Shown: positions 46,226 through 58,058 of the stretch, piece after piece
How the letters are laid out: the number at the start of each line of letters is the position of its first letter
How positions within the stretch are numbered: position 1 is the first letter of the stretch
DNA from: Ephemerocybe angulata
Taxonomy: Eukaryota; Basidiomycota; Agaricomycetes; Agaricales; Psathyrellaceae
Assembly: GCA_013368325.1 (NCBI GenBank)
Contig: JAACJK010000059.1
Coordinates: 806,001-870,000 of the forward strand
Length of the DNA: 64,000 nt
Direction of reading: 5' to 3'
The notes under the pieces: generated by a model
The model's input: only the letters and a program-made list of their open reading frames with translations
Told to the model about the DNA's origin: nothing
Database searches by the model: none
Translations under genes and position numbers: made by a program

Positions 46226-48583
46226 ATCGCCTCGTGTGGTGCTCAGATACCGGCCACAAGGAGGGCATGCGCGACTGGTTATTGGGGTACTGACATGGCT
46301 CCAGGCATTTTCCTTCTTCAATTGAAACGGTCTTCTTGGTTGCAAATGAATTGACAACTCCTCCCATCAAAGTTGCTTGGGCACGGCGCTCCTTCCGCTG
46401 AGCAAGCTACCATTGACCATACAGTCCATTCCAATTGATCATCAAGCCACAGCGGTCAAATCGAACGTGAGATGAACTTCAAAGGTTCGCGTTGTAAATT
46501 GTCAATGCATGGAATCCTGCTGTACAGCGCCGCGAAGGGCGGGCCCCCGCCCTTCCTCATTGCGTTTCCCGCGATGGTTTCCAGTGGGTTCCTTCCATTT
46601 CCGCTTCCGAGGGGCCGCCTATCCGGGATTCGCTTCCACTCAATGGTCGTCGAATTTCGTTGGGAGCGTTGAATACTGATCCGAGCGCATTGTGAGGATC
46701 AGACAAGGATCAGAACTTGGCGCCCAAGTTCGCAGAGCTCTACATACGTTCACCCGTCGCCCGAGGCGACTGATAAATGCTGGTGCGAGTGGATGATGGA
46801 AGTCTATTCTCTAGGAGATTATTGCACTTCCTGGCTTGCGCTCGTCACGGACCCGCCTCGCGACTGGACGTTGCCTGTCTTTTGTGCCTGCTCAAGAGGC
46901 GCAACATCTTAGGGCGCGGAGGAAGGATCAGACCCAACCGTCCCAGCCCTCGGGATTTGGGTTGCCCAATTAGGTGGGGAATTCAATATTCACTTCAGCT
47001 TCCGTTGTGGTCGATCTCGAACTGAATCTTAGCTTCCCGATTTCCCGATCCCATCCTTTCCCACAGGTGTTACAACCTCATGACCTCACACCTTGCGACC
47101 TCACCCGCCCGCATGTCCATATCCTGAAGACGGGCGACAGGCCCCCATGAACGTTCTGAAGCTCTTTCAATACTCCTGTCGACCTGAAAGAAGGAATGCA
47201 CGATAGCATTTGAGTGTGGATGAAAGTAAACCTTGAGTTTGAGGGCTGCAAACGGGGTATGATGGGGTATGTATGTATATCCATGTGTGCTTTACCTGGG
47301 ACAAACTGTGCCCGGAGTTCTGGTGAAGGTAAAGTGTTTGTGCCTGCCCATTCGGGCTTCCAACCCTCCATTGAGCTGCATGCGTCAACGGCAGAGCCGT
47401 TGCTCTTTGGTTGCTCTTTCCGCGCTCGTTTGGATATGAAAGGTGTGTTCGTAGATCCGACGCAAACGGGATCATCGATTGACAGAGTCGTCTATTTAGC
47501 TGTCCGAGTGCCCACGAGGTTCGCAGCTGACAAGGATTGTCGCTTGTCAGTATGTTGAGATGCTGGAGGTCGCTGAGCTCAACCGCGCTGACTCGGGGGT
47601 AAGATTATAGAAGATTATGAGCGGTTGCAAAGTTCGGGGAAAGAGGAAGGGCATCTGGAAGGAAGGAAACCGCGAAGCCCGGGGGCAACCAGTTGCAGGA
47701 ATGCAAAGCACTGAGTGGAACCTTCGGCGACCGGGCGTCTACTTGAGGGTGCAAACAAGGTGACAATTGTATGGAATCTGTCACTTTTCATGGACCGACC
47801 GAGCTTGAATTCCACTTGACTGACAACTTTGTCGCAGAGCCTAGGTCATGGGGTGACTGGGAGCCGTTGGAAAAACGAGCCCGAGCTTCTTGCAAATTTC
47901 AACGGCGTTTCGACTTCGAGGAGAAAGTTGTGGTTATGACCTGAAGGATCATCAAGTGAGATGAGCTGGGAAAGATGGTTGGGGTCCGCGACGGGGATCT
48001 CCAGATCTCCGCGCTTATTGTTTATCATATCGAAGCAGCCTGCGTGGCCCTCAAAAGTGCTCATTCAGAGACGAAAAAATCGCGCGCGGATAAAAACCAA
48101 AGGAGAAATCACCAGGAAGAGTGATTTGGAGGCATAGATGCTGAAGATGGCAGATGCCGTTGAAATCGTTGGTGAAGGAGGAAGAAGGATGTGAGGGAGG
48201 AAGAGACGGGGATCGCGTGACGGAGGATGGCCGAATTGGGAGTGGAATTCTAGAAAAGACCTTACGGGGAAGCGATATGATATTATGTGGTTGTTTTCCT
48301 TGATTGTTCGGTACTGAGCAGCCACGAAGCCAATCACAGGCCGGGATCACACAGAAAATGGCCAATTCGGACCAATTGCGGGTCCTTTCCCCGCATTACC
48401 GTCCATCGCAATTTACTCGTCACGTCACGCCCGGATCGAGATTTCGGAAGCAGGTTGAGTATTGACAAGTCCCAATGCTTTCAAAACCAATGCCATTGCC
48501 GGCTCCAGCTGTCGACCATCTCTCCCTGGCACCGAGTCTGTCGACTGTCCGCGCTAGTCCTGCGCCTCCCCGACATCCCAGCC
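46226..48583. other. Gene-poor region upstream of the CON7-like gene
   Basis: About 2.4 kb carry no convincing coding sequence on either strand. Frames are short and show no domains or consistent splicing. The last 300 bases are open in the frame of the zinc finger gene but contain no ATG. It probably holds a long promoter and 5' leader of the downstream regulator, as is usual for fungal transcription-factor genes. Confidence 0.45.
46535..46554. repeat. GC-rich perfect inverted repeat
   Basis: Two nine-base arms, AAGGGCGGG and CCCGCCCTT, are separated by only two bases. As RNA the stem would fold with slightly fewer pairs; as DNA it could be a near-palindromic protein-binding site. It lies in the gene-poor stretch about 2 kb before the CON7-like start codon. 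Function unknown. Confidence 0.5.
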
Positions 48584-50686
48584 ATGCTCTCCCAGGCCCA
48601 CCCTGTTCCGCTTCAGCTCCAGATTCCACGCTTCATCCCTGACTATGGGACTACTCATATCAGCCCACTGGATCGTCCGAAGCCTTCTGCTTCCCAGTCC
48701 TATTACACCGCCGCCGTTGTCGAGACTAGCCTGTCACCTGTTCGCTCAGATTCGCCTCGCGATAATACCGACAAAGGCCATCGGCTTCCTTCCCCAGCGT
48801 CGCCACAGGAGAACTCAAAGCACTTCGAAATTGTTCGTCGCTCGACTGGTCCTTTCGACTCGAATATCTGTCAAGCGGATATTTACGAGAATTCAAGCAC
48901 CCCGTCCTACTCTTCCCAGCAACACCAGCCTTATTCCTCCGCTCCAGGCGCACCCTCTAGTGGCTTCATTATTAATAGCGCCTCCAAGCTAAGAGGCTCT
49001 GACACTGTTGTCCATTATCTTTCAGACTCTCCATCTCCAATTGACGTCCAACACCCCCCATCTTTGTCTCATCCATCAAGCGCCCCTCCTTCGCAGGACC
49101 GCTTCCCCCATTCTACCCATCCGCTCTATTCCGGACCTGATCGGACAATCGCTCGTCCAAATCCTAATTCAGAATTGCCCTCTCTGGAGGAGATGGATAA
49201 GTATCCAACCCTTCGGCCTCCCTCGAGTCTCCTAGATCTTCGAAGGATGTCCGAGCCTGCCCTCGTCCACAGCAACCACGCCTATCACCACGACTCTGCC
49301 ACTGACCTGGGTTCCTCCGCTCGCCAACCATCCCTCCACTACGACTATACAAAGGAGTCAACCTCGTCGATGTACTTGGCACCTGCACTGCACCGTGGTG
49401 CCAGTACCGGCTCGTTGCGAGACCTCCGTCAACAACATTATCAGTATCCACCGTCGAACGGCGGTTGGAAACATGACCACTCTGCTGATCGTCAGTACGA
49501 GCAGGTCAGCCCACTCGACGAGCCTCTCTCACCCTTCCAGTCAAACTTCAATGGAGGCATGGCCAGCCCAACTTCAGGGATGCCATATTCTCCGGTCAAC
49601 GACAATTTCTATGGCCCCTCTCCCCCAGGCACTGGCACCTCCACTTCATCATCGGGGCCAATGAGCGCAGGCTTACCCAGCTCGCTTCCGCACCTCAGTC
49701 CTTTTCGCTCTCCTCATCGTAGTGTCGGTGGCCCGAGCCACTCGCCCGCCGACAGCGTCGACCGCAAGAACTATTCGTTCATTGCCCTACCTGGAAATGC
49801 CGTCAAGAAGAGACCTCGTCGTCGATACGACGAAATCGAACGTTTATACCAATGCTCGTGGCCTGAGTGCGCGAAGGCGTACGGTACGCTCAACCATCTC
49901 AATGCCCATGTCACCATGCAGAAGCATGGATCGAAGCGTAGTCCAAGTGGTTCGTACCCGTCTCAACACAGATCACTTCGTCGAATTAATTTTCGTGGTT
50001 TAGAGTTCAAGGAACTCCGCAAACAATGGCGGAAAGCCAAGAAGGAGGCAGATGGTCATGCATCCATGGAATCGCTTCGCCGGACGAGCTTCAGTGGTTC
50101 CAGAGACTACGACTACGATGCGGCTAGGTTCGCATTCTCCAACTCCCCTCAACGCACCCATCTTCTGGACTTCCCCTCCTCGATGTCGATGAATCAATCC
50201 TTTAACCATGGTCAGTATTCTGATGGAATGGAGGACCTTCGATATAACCCATATCCTCGAGAGGAACATGCTTACTACGCTGCTGCTCGACCGTCTTACG
50301 AAGATGGCCTACCATCATCGTGGCAGGGTTCAACTCCTTCCGCGTCGAGAAGTATCACATCCGACTACTACACCACTTCTCAGAATCTCCAACATTCACA
50401 TCTTCCCCAGGTTATGGTGACCGAGTCTGGACCACACGCTCATTCGATACCCATGCCACCTTCTCCTCGTCGCATCGTGAACAGGCTTCCCCTTGGCAGC
50501 ACTCTTCTCACACCACTACCAGCATACAACGTCGGTCCGTCTATGTCCATGGCTATTCCCACCGGCGTGGAGCACCTACGCTATAGCCTTGATATCGGCG
50601 ACAGTGACAACTCGAGGCCGAGTACGGGCTCCACCAATTCAAGTGCAGGCTTCCCCAGTGGCGAAGACTATGAGCCTCGTCTTTAA
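48584..50686 (+). CDS. C2H2 zinc-finger transcription factor, CON7-like
   Basis: A single-exon frame of 700 residues. The only folded part is near residues 395-485: a conserved lead YSFIALPGN followed by the basic RPRRRYDEIERLYQC and one C2H2 finger with spacing C-x4-C-x12-H-x5-H (CSWPEC, AYGTLNHLNAH, VTMQKH), then FKELRKQWRKAKK. That arrangement matches fungal Con7-type regulators, which control morphogenesis and infection-related development in ascomycetes. The rest is low complexity, rich in Ser, Pro, His and Tyr, and likely disordered activation regions. The first ATG in frame is at 48584; no ATG occurs in the 99 open codons before it. In this fungus the target genes cannot be inferred. 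A long gene-free upstream region suggests complex regulation. Confidence 0.8.
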   Translation: MLSQAHPVPLQLQIPRFIPDYGTTHISPLDRPKPSASQSYYTAAVVETSLSPVRSDSPRDNTDKGHRLPSPASPQENSKHFEIVRRSTGPFDSNICQADIYENSSTPSYSSQQHQPYSSAPGAPSSGFIINSASKLRGSDTVVHYLSDSPSPIDVQHPPSLSHPSSAPPSQDRFPHSTHPLYSGPDRTIARPNPNSELPSLEEMDKYPTLRPPSSLLDLRRMSEPALVHSNHAYHHDSATDLGSSARQPSLHYDYTKESTSSMYLAPALHRGASTGSLRDLRQQHYQYPPSNGGWKHDHSADRQYEQVSPLDEPLSPFQSNFNGGMASPTSGMPYSPVNDNFYGPSPPGTGTSTSSSGPMSAGLPSSLPHLSPFRSPHRSVGGPSHSPADSVDRKNYSFIALPGNAVKKRPRRRYDEIERLYQCSWPECAKAYGTLNHLNAHVTMQKHGSKRSPSGSYPSQHRSLRRINFRGLEFKELRKQWRKAKKEADGHASMESLRRTSFSGSRDYDYDAARFAFSNSPQRTHLLDFPSSMSMNQSFNHGQYSDGMEDLRYNPYPREEHAYYAAARPSYEDGLPSSWQGSTPSASRSITSDYYTTSQNLQHSHLPQVMVTESGPHAHSIPMPPSPRRIVNRLPLGSTLLTPLPAYNVGPSMSMAIPTGVEHLRYSLDIGDSDNSRPSTGSTNSSAGFPSGEDYEPRL

Positions 50687-53231
50687 TTCTTCCCTTCAGC
50701 GACTCTTAAGTTGCTCAGGCCATCCCAGCCGCACATGCATCTCTCGCATTTCTTGAAATTATTTCCATCATATCACCTTCTCCTTTACTTACTCCACATT
50801 CGACACCTAATTATTTTATGCCCCTTCGCTGTCCTCTCTCTCATGTTGTGCACCACACCTTTCTGCTGCTTTTGTTACCGTCCTCTCTCTCTTTCATTAA
50901 CTGACATCAAGCATTGTACCACTTCCACCCCGTTCTCCTCATCATCTTATCGAGTACGTACCACTCTGTACCCGCTTGTCCCCCGGCTTCATGCACCCTC
51001 ATTTGCTACACCATATCAGCATGTTGTCTTTACCGGATATAATTCCCTTCATACTTGGTTCCGGGTGTTATACCAACGTTAATTAGTAGGATAACTTCCG
51101 AATGCTTCTTCAGAGAGCTTCTGCATGTGCAACCTTGTGCAAATTTTGATGAGTGTCGAGAACCTGCTCAAAGAGTACGATGGCCCAGGCTGGAGCTGGC
51201 TGGAGCCGCTCATTCCATTGGGCGAGGCGCCCTCTATTTAGCCATCCGTCTGCAAGCCAAGTGAGACAGGCAATCGACAATTTCGACAGGGTACCACAGG
51301 GCCAATGGCCGTGTATTCGTTGCTGCACTCTGATGTCTACTCCAGGCTATGTGCGACCAATATAAGTCTTGCGCGAAACGTAAAACGAGGCCGCGTGAGA
51401 AGATTTTCGCGTCCGGAAGCTCTTCTCCCTTTCGAAGTCACATATGCCAGAAAGAACCCAAGGATGCGTGGTCTTTGTGTACGCTTCCCCAAGCTGGCAG
51501 GATTGACGTTCTTCTTGATGGGTTCTTTTCTGTCACTTTGGGCAGGCAGATATACATAGGCATACTGTAATGGTAGGTAAGTCAACGTATACATCTCTAT
51601 CATACGTTTCGGTCGGCGGGCTGTGGCCGGTGTAAAAATTTTGAGGATGTTAATTCTGGTTTAATTATGATCGTAGGTTCGCGAAGCGGGCGTCTTGGCT
51701 GCTTCGCTGACTTTCCAGAAGTGATAAACTTCTCTGGGATGCTCGTCTTGGAAAGATCTGTGTATGGAGTGAAATGGACATTCGTCGCCTCCTTTCAAAC
51801 CGCGATAGGGAAATGTGACCTCCTGGCCCGCGCGCTGTTCTCCTTCGCCCAAAGCTTAATGCGTCACTGGCACTTAGATATTATCTTTCTATGTCTCCCT
51901 GCCAGTGACATCGCAGCGCGCTTCTTGTCAACATCTGGTTGAGCGTGTGATAACATGAACTGTTCCGTAAATGTATCCGGTTATGGTCAATCTCAGCCAA
52001 TCGTCTTGACAATGGGAACGCACAGCATCTGCTCCACTATTGTGGTCTGCTCTTGTCCGATACTCGGCGATACCTGATCTACTGTCTCATTTTAAAGAGG
52101 AGAACCTTCGGCGGCGTCTTCTGTTGTCCGAAGGATGGGGCAGAACGTTTTGAAGACTATCTGTGCGCCCCTCTGCAGGGATCGGGGGTTTACATTTTCG
52201 AAGCGAGTAGGGGCTGTTGGTCTGAGACTCTCAGGTGTAGTGAGGTGCTCTGGTATCTGCTGACTGATGACTGTTGTATCTACAGTGCCTGGATATTCCA
52301 ATCATGGTAATCGTGAAACAAGCGCCCATGCACGGACACATATGAGATCAGGGAGCAGCCCTTGTACAATCGTGCGCGTTACGCGGAGAACAGTCAATCA
52401 TGAAGATTTCACTCAATATAAAGCGTGTTATTTCTGAACAACGTCGAGATGCCTGGTGTTGGTTGTGGGCGCTTCCGCATTGTCCGACCTTCAACCCAGG
52501 GTATCCATCCTCCGTTTGTCGACGGAGGTGGGTGCAAGGTCTACACATATATCTTTAGGGCTCTTTCGAGAAAGATGGGATTTCTGTATTCTCCCGTTTT
52601 GGTTCCTTGAAAGCTGGCTGACGTTATAAGACTCGTCACTCACCCCAGAGTCTCCGCGTCTGGATAGACCGGATGGATTGACTTACAATGCCGTTATTGT
52701 GCATCCCATTCCCTAGGGCCATTAAGTCAATTTGCCAGTTCAAACTGGATAATTGTCTCTTCACCTGAACTGCAGTGCTCGGGCCAATACCCTCGGCTTC
52801 ACTGCTAAGTTTTCCGCTAAGTCCCTCTCGTATCGGCGTTTCCCGGATATGCTTTGATCCGTTCGGCGTGACATCGGAGACCTGGTCACATCATGATTGT
52901 CGGCGGCCCGACCGCCGCAGCTGACGCTGACGACATCACTGGCATGGGATGCTGAGCAGAGTGGCAATGGAAACCAAATTGACTCTTCTTCTCCACTCAT
53001 CATCTCAATACTCCCTGTAATCGAGGCTTTTGGCTGAAGCCTATTCGTTTGCCTCATCGCGAACCCTGAGGAACGTTGTCCGTTGCAAGATTCATACCGC
53101 CAGATCAACGGGGCTCGTCTGTAAGCGCTCCAGCTCCCCCAATCTTATCGTGGAACAACGATTGCTCATAGGGAGCAGGTTCAAGGCAGCCTTGCAGCCT
53201 TGTCCCTCTTCGATAAATAGATTCCAACATC
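50687..53231. other. Gene-poor region between CON7-like and SAF1 genes
   Basis: About 2.5 kb without a convincing gene. The first 250 bases are CT-rich and look like a 3' untranslated region of the CON7-like gene. Later short frames (for example near 51305-51559 and 51667-51942) show no known domain and no shared splice structure. The final part should contain the SAF1 promoter. Confidence 0.4.
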
Positions 53232-55442
53232 ATGATTCCACTCATGGAACTCCCCATCGAGATCCTTCAAGACAACCTTTTCCCTTTCCTACCTGCAAGG
53301 GACTTACTGAGTTTGACTTGCACCAGCAAGGTCAGCCAGGGCCACTATCTCCTCTTAGAAGCATTTACTTATCTTCCCTGTCAGTTCTTCCTGACTTTGT
53401 GCACAGATGACGCAGTTTGGAAGCGTAAGTTGTTGGCCGATTTCAACTACTCAGGGGCAGGTACCGCTCGCATCTCTGGCTGGAAGGTCATCTACCGGGG
53501 GCTCCACAAACCGAAAGGTGAGATCATGCAGATATGTCCCCACCATATGAATTAAATCTCCTCTTTAGTTTACGTCTGGGGGTAAAGTGCATTCGTATGG
53601 TATCACTGGTAAGCGATCTAATCGTTTGGATAGGGAGACCGCCAATGCACGAATGGGAGTTGTCGATCTTCCCAAGTCCAGCGTATACGGCCAGCCCTTC
53701 CCACTGCAACTTAAGTTCCCTTCCACAAGCACGCGGATTGTCAGCATCGCCGCTGGCGGAATGTGAGACCCATACGACCCTCGAGCTTCTTTTCCAAAGC
53801 TTATTCATTTCAGGTCCTTCTATGCATTGGACTCAGAAGGGTCGCTACACGTCTGGGGTAAGTCAGTCGTACGGCATGACAATAAAGTAAGGCTAATCTC
53901 GGTCTTAGGAACCCTCGATGGCAATACCCCTGCTCTCTCGAGCGATGGTTACTCGGAAGCAGGAAGACCGGCCTACACTCCTCACAAGCTACTGATGCCT
54001 TCTCCCATCCGGAGTATCAGGTAACACGCACGATACACTCAGTCGGGCTATAGACTAACGCGACGAACATAGCTGCGGAAGACTCCACGCCTCTGTTTTG
54101 GACTCTCGGAACAAAGTATGGACCTTTGTCAATTGGGGTCGACCTTTTAGCATCAACTCCCCTACCCTACTCGATGCAGCGTCTCCACCTGTTCAGGTCG
54201 AATGCGGTTGGGGATTTTCCTCCGTTTTAACAGCCTCCGGGAACATATATGTTTGGTGGCCCTTCAGCGACCCTTTGGCCCGGATCATCCAAGAGAACCA
54301 GCAAAGCATGGACTCCGATCCCGATAAGAAAGCTAAACCAACGGAAGCCAATGAAATCCCATGTGCTACCTATAGCATCGACTCGTTGGCCCTCACTAAG
54401 TTACCTCCTCTGCCCGATTTACCCGCTCTCAGGAAGACTGGAGTCGACCCCGAAGACAACCAGGAACCTCCCCGGATTGTCCAAATTGCCGGGCTGGATA
54501 AACACCTTGTTGGAGTTACAGACCAGGGGCATGTTCTCAAATTTGGGGTATTGGCGGATGAAACTCAATCTTTGAATGGCAGCTGGGAATATGTGAGCGA
54601 CTATGCAAACCCTGTACTGCCTCGGGGCTGACCTACATACCATCGAAGCTGCACCATTTCAGCGATATCAGCCACATTCGTGGGCATAAGGTATTTAACG
54701 ATGGAAATAACTCGCTGGCTGCACCTGACATCATGAAGATCACGCATGTGAGCCATATACCCTCCATCGCGTTAACTATCTGCTCAACGGTCTTACTACA
54801 GGTGACCGGCAATTTCCAACACTTCGTTGCATACTCTACCGGGTCGAGCTCCCTGGTTCTCATTGGAGAAGATAGCGCTACAGCCGTGACTGAACCTGAT
54901 ATCAAACCGGAACTGCAGAATCGATCCGTCATCTCCGTTGCGATTGGAGATTGGCATAACGCTGCGCTTACTGCAGATGGAAAGGTATTGACTTGGGGGG
55001 CGTTCTCTTCTGGAGCACTGGGGCTTGGAGACCCTGCCAAGCTCCCTCCAGGTGCCCCTGGTGGCTATCCAAATGACGGTCAACGTCGGAGGCGGCCCCC
55101 TCAGGTCGATACACCATCCCCAGTCAGGTTTGATTGGGGAACGAAGGAGCCAAGAGACAGGTTCGCGTTTGCGATTACAGCTGCGGGATGGCATACAGGG
55201 GCGTTAGTTATGGATTTGAATGTGAGTCTGCTAAGGGCATCGTGCCATACCAATTGCCTGCGCTGTGTATTCACTTGTCATTGCAGCCTGATGGAGACGA
55301 AGACGACGAGTATGAAATGGAAGAACCTGATCAACCCCTTGATCCGCACGAATACCCTCTTAACCCTGATGGACAAGGCCCCCCGATTCTGCCGCCATTC
55401 AGAATCGGAATTCACAGACGCGGCCGCGGTCGCGGTGTGTAG
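53232..55442 (+). CDS. SAF1: SCF F-box protein with RCC1 repeats, SAF1-like
   Basis: An N-terminal F-box (MELPIEILQDNLFPFLPARD, LLSLTCTSK) is followed by RCC1-type repeats forming a beta propeller: VYVWGDRPNARMGVVDLPKS, SFYALDSEGSLHVWGTLDG, CGRLHASVLDSRNKVWTFV, ECGWGFSSVLTASGNIYVW, AIGDWHNAALTADGKVLTWG and AAGWHTGALVM. F-box plus RCC1 repeats define the Saf1 group; yeast Saf1 directs degradation of adenine deaminase (Aah1) on entry to quiescence. The protein ends in an acidic, then Arg/Gly-rich tail. About seven short introns are visible, for example near 53347-53404, 53516-53568 and 55222-55287. The start at 53232 gives MIPLMELPIEI; a second ATG five codons later is equally possible. It converges with the gene at 55558. 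Confidence 0.85.
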
Positions 55443-55557
55443 TCTCTCAAAGTCAACATGTAGCAAAGATGTTGTGCAAAGACAATGGATCTCATGTGTA
55501 TGTAACAGTAAACAACCTGGAATGTAGTTCTACTCGGTCATAACAACGGACTCGATA

Positions 55558-57732
55558 TCATTTCTCTTGCTGTGTGAAACGACTGAAAATACCTCCAAAG
55601 CGCAACCGGGGTAGTGGGATCCGACTCTTACAAGAGCTCGGGGGTGCGTCTCGAGGGACCGTATTTCCCAATCGGCGTGCATTGTTTTCGTCTATGTGCC
55701 AACTTTGGGGCTGTTTGTTTGGAATCGAAAGCGAAGCTGGCCTACCATCGCGCCTAGTTTCTCGGGGAGCTGTCTCCATCTTCATAATGCGGCTGAGAGA
55801 TCGACGAGCAAACGAGTGCTTGGCTGAGCGCTGAGGGTGGGGGTGCTCCGAGGTTCGAGAAACGGTCTTGGGAGGGGATGGATAGGATGGGCCTAGCTTG
55901 GGCTGGTCGGTGGCATTGAGGTCCGAGGTCCTCAGATGCGCTTCAATAGTCGTCGCTGCCTCCTGTGGATCTAGGGAAGTCGATGTAGGCATGTACGCCA
56001 AGTGAGAGGACCAAGAAATTTCACTTATACTCCGCTTCCGAAGGGTAGGAAGCCAAGGACTGTGGGGCTTCAATCGAACAGGCGGTTGAGGTGGGACGAG
56101 CCCGATGCTGCTCCTAGCAGAATCATCTGCCAGCTCGTTATCCGAGTCAGAGTCAGAGGATTCGGGGGGATAGCGCCGCATTGTTGTCGGGAGAGGCGCG
56201 AATCTGACTTCCTTTTTCACCTCGTCGGTGATCACAACAGAGGCAATGGTAGCAGTTCCGACTGAGGTTCCACGCCGACGCGAAGGGAAATGGGTGGAGA
56301 GGTGAACACTGAGGTCCTCAGGGCCTCGTCTAATGTTCGACGACTGCTGCTTTCTGTGATACAGGGGCCGTTTACGCGTCCCTGCGACCCTTGAGCTTCG
56401 CTCTCCTCTCGTACTCGAGTGGGTGCTAACCGATGACATGGAAGTTGGCCGCGAGCTGCCAACTGGCCTTGGTCTGAAGTGGTACACGGGTTGACGTTGA
56501 GACTCCGTCTGGGACCGCGTGGAAATTGTCGCCGTGGGGTATATGCTGGACAGTCTGCTCCCAAAGTCGTTCCCCGAGAAATCTGCAGACTTGGCACCTC
56601 CATTGCACGGAGTCCCGACGCCCTTCACCGTGCGCTGTTCAGCTTCCCGATGCTCCGAATCGGTCGGGGTGCTGGAATCACTGATAACACCATCGAGAAC
56701 GAAAGTTGAACGATTTCCTGGGGGAGTGCGCACTGCCAAGGTCGCGCACTGCACTCGGAGTGAGTTGATCATGTCGAACGTCGCAATTGAACCTCGCTTC
56801 GATTTCGGGGCCTTCTTGGCCGTTACTTCGACTTCTGCCACTTCCGACGGATATCGAAGTGGGTGAGGTGTCTTTAGCTGTCCGATACGCGATGGTTGGC
56901 GCAGTCCGGAAGTTCGGACCTTAGGTTGAAACACGTCCTTCCCTGGCGCCTTGCAACGTGATGGAATGGGAAGCTTGGAGTCTGCCTGCCAGCGAGAATG
57001 CGATGTTGTACTAGGCTGGCTGACTGAGTTGGCGCCACAGGTAGGACGAGATGCCGCTATGACATTCTTCTTTGAAGGACTTGCGCCATACTTCGCTGGA
57101 CTCTTGTGACTTTTGGTCGGCCCAGTTCTGTTGGAGCTATAATCAGCGTCCGAGCGATTCAGACGAGGCCTGCTACGGATCTCTAAAATAGCCTTGGAGT
57201 ATAGCTCAGGCGGGTACATAGAGCCCTCTGCGATCCATTCGAGCTGCTGTACGGACTTCGTCTCTCCCCATGGAATGTGACCCGGAGCATCCGCATTCCG
57301 GGACAGAGTACTCTGCATTCCCTGGCGGTTAAAAGATGGACGGCCCTGGTATGCAAATGGGAGACGTACGGCCCATTTTTCAACGCATGCCGTCTCCTGC
57401 AAGATGCCTCGAAGGCGGGGGGACGTTGGTGCTGCTAGTACGGCTCGGGACCAGGCTCTGCCAGTGGTGTGATTGCTACTAAAGCCATCCTGCGAGTCCG
57501 AGTCGGCAGGGAGTAAAAGCAGGTTGTCATTGAGCGGCACGATGTTGGTTTGAGAAGTGGGTTTGTGATGCACTTCGTGGCGAACTCGAAAGCTGACAGA
57601 GGAGAGTGATGCAGTGATTGAATCCGAAGCAAGGGTTGGGATTGTGGATAACGAACACGAAAAACTGAGCAAACTGAGGTCGATAGATTCTGGAAAGCTG
57701 TTAGAACGAGTGTGTGGACGATGGCGAGACAT
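55558..57732 (-). CDS. Ser/Arg/Pro-rich protein of unknown function
   Basis: A single uninterrupted frame of 724 residues, unusual here because almost all neighbours have introns. No domain is recognisable. The sequence is rich in Ser, Arg, Pro and Thr, with many basic patches, and is probably disordered. The segment RLRGILQETACVEKWAVRLPFAYQGRP-like (near 57400-57340) looks the most ordered, and APGHIPWGETKSVQQLEWI near 57290 may be a conserved motif. The start at 57732 is the first ATG. It shares a promoter with xylulokinase and converges with SAF1. Given length, frame and codon use it is most likely a real gene, but I infer no function. Confidence 0.65.
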   Translation of the reverse strand: MSRHRPHTRSNSFPESIDLSLLSFSCSLSTIPTLASDSITASLSSVSFRVRHEVHHKPTSQTNIVPLNDNLLLLPADSDSQDGFSSNHTTGRAWSRAVLAAPTSPRLRGILQETACVEKWAVRLPFAYQGRPSFNRQGMQSTLSRNADAPGHIPWGETKSVQQLEWIAEGSMYPPELYSKAILEIRSRPRLNRSDADYSSNRTGPTKSHKSPAKYGASPSKKNVIAASRPTCGANSVSQPSTTSHSRWQADSKLPIPSRCKAPGKDVFQPKVRTSGLRQPSRIGQLKTPHPLRYPSEVAEVEVTAKKAPKSKRGSIATFDMINSLRVQCATLAVRTPPGNRSTFVLDGVISDSSTPTDSEHREAEQRTVKGVGTPCNGGAKSADFSGNDFGSRLSSIYPTATISTRSQTESQRQPVYHFRPRPVGSSRPTSMSSVSTHSSTRGERSSRVAGTRKRPLYHRKQQSSNIRRGPEDLSVHLSTHFPSRRRGTSVGTATIASVVITDEVKKEVRFAPLPTTMRRYPPESSDSDSDNELADDSARSSIGLVPPQPPVRLKPHSPWLPTLRKRSISEISWSSHLAYMPTSTSLDPQEAATTIEAHLRTSDLNATDQPKLGPSYPSPPKTVSRTSEHPHPQRSAKHSFARRSLSRIMKMETAPRETRRDGRPASLSIPNKQPQSWHIDENNARRLGNTVPRDAPPSSCKSRIPLPRLRFGGIFSRFTQQEK

Positions 57733-58058
57733 GGTGGCGCTGGGGTCGAAGAAATAAAATAGAACCGAGATCGATTTTGCAGCATTTCATGATTGCTGAC
57801 ACTGCTCCAGGGGCTGACCCGGCAGCGAGCCTATTCAGGCAGGTGGCTGCTCTTAAAAGGCAATGCGGCTTGCAACGATCTTCGCGGGCCGGGTCGGAGA
57901 AATATCGCTTCCAGGTTCCTGATTCCAGATGTCCGGCAGCTGACGACATATCGCCGACATCTCTACTTACCCCAGGGTCTGGGGCTCCGCGATTCCTAGA
58001 TAGCGAGCGATATAAACAGGGGCGCGGAGAAACTCGCCTAGATTTCTTGTCTCCCACA
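57733..58058. promoter_or_regulatory. Divergent promoter, unknown gene / xylulokinase
   Basis: The 326 bases between two opposite start codons must carry both promoters. The sequence GCGATATAAACAGG (near 58007-58020), about 45 bases before the xylulokinase ATG, contains a TATAAA and is a plausible TATA box for that gene. Evidence is sequence resemblance and position. Confidence 0.55.

Noticed and set aside
48287..48583. N-terminal extension of the CON7-like protein
   Set aside because: The frame is open for 99 codons but has no ATG, so I start the gene at 48584 and only mention the extension as a question.
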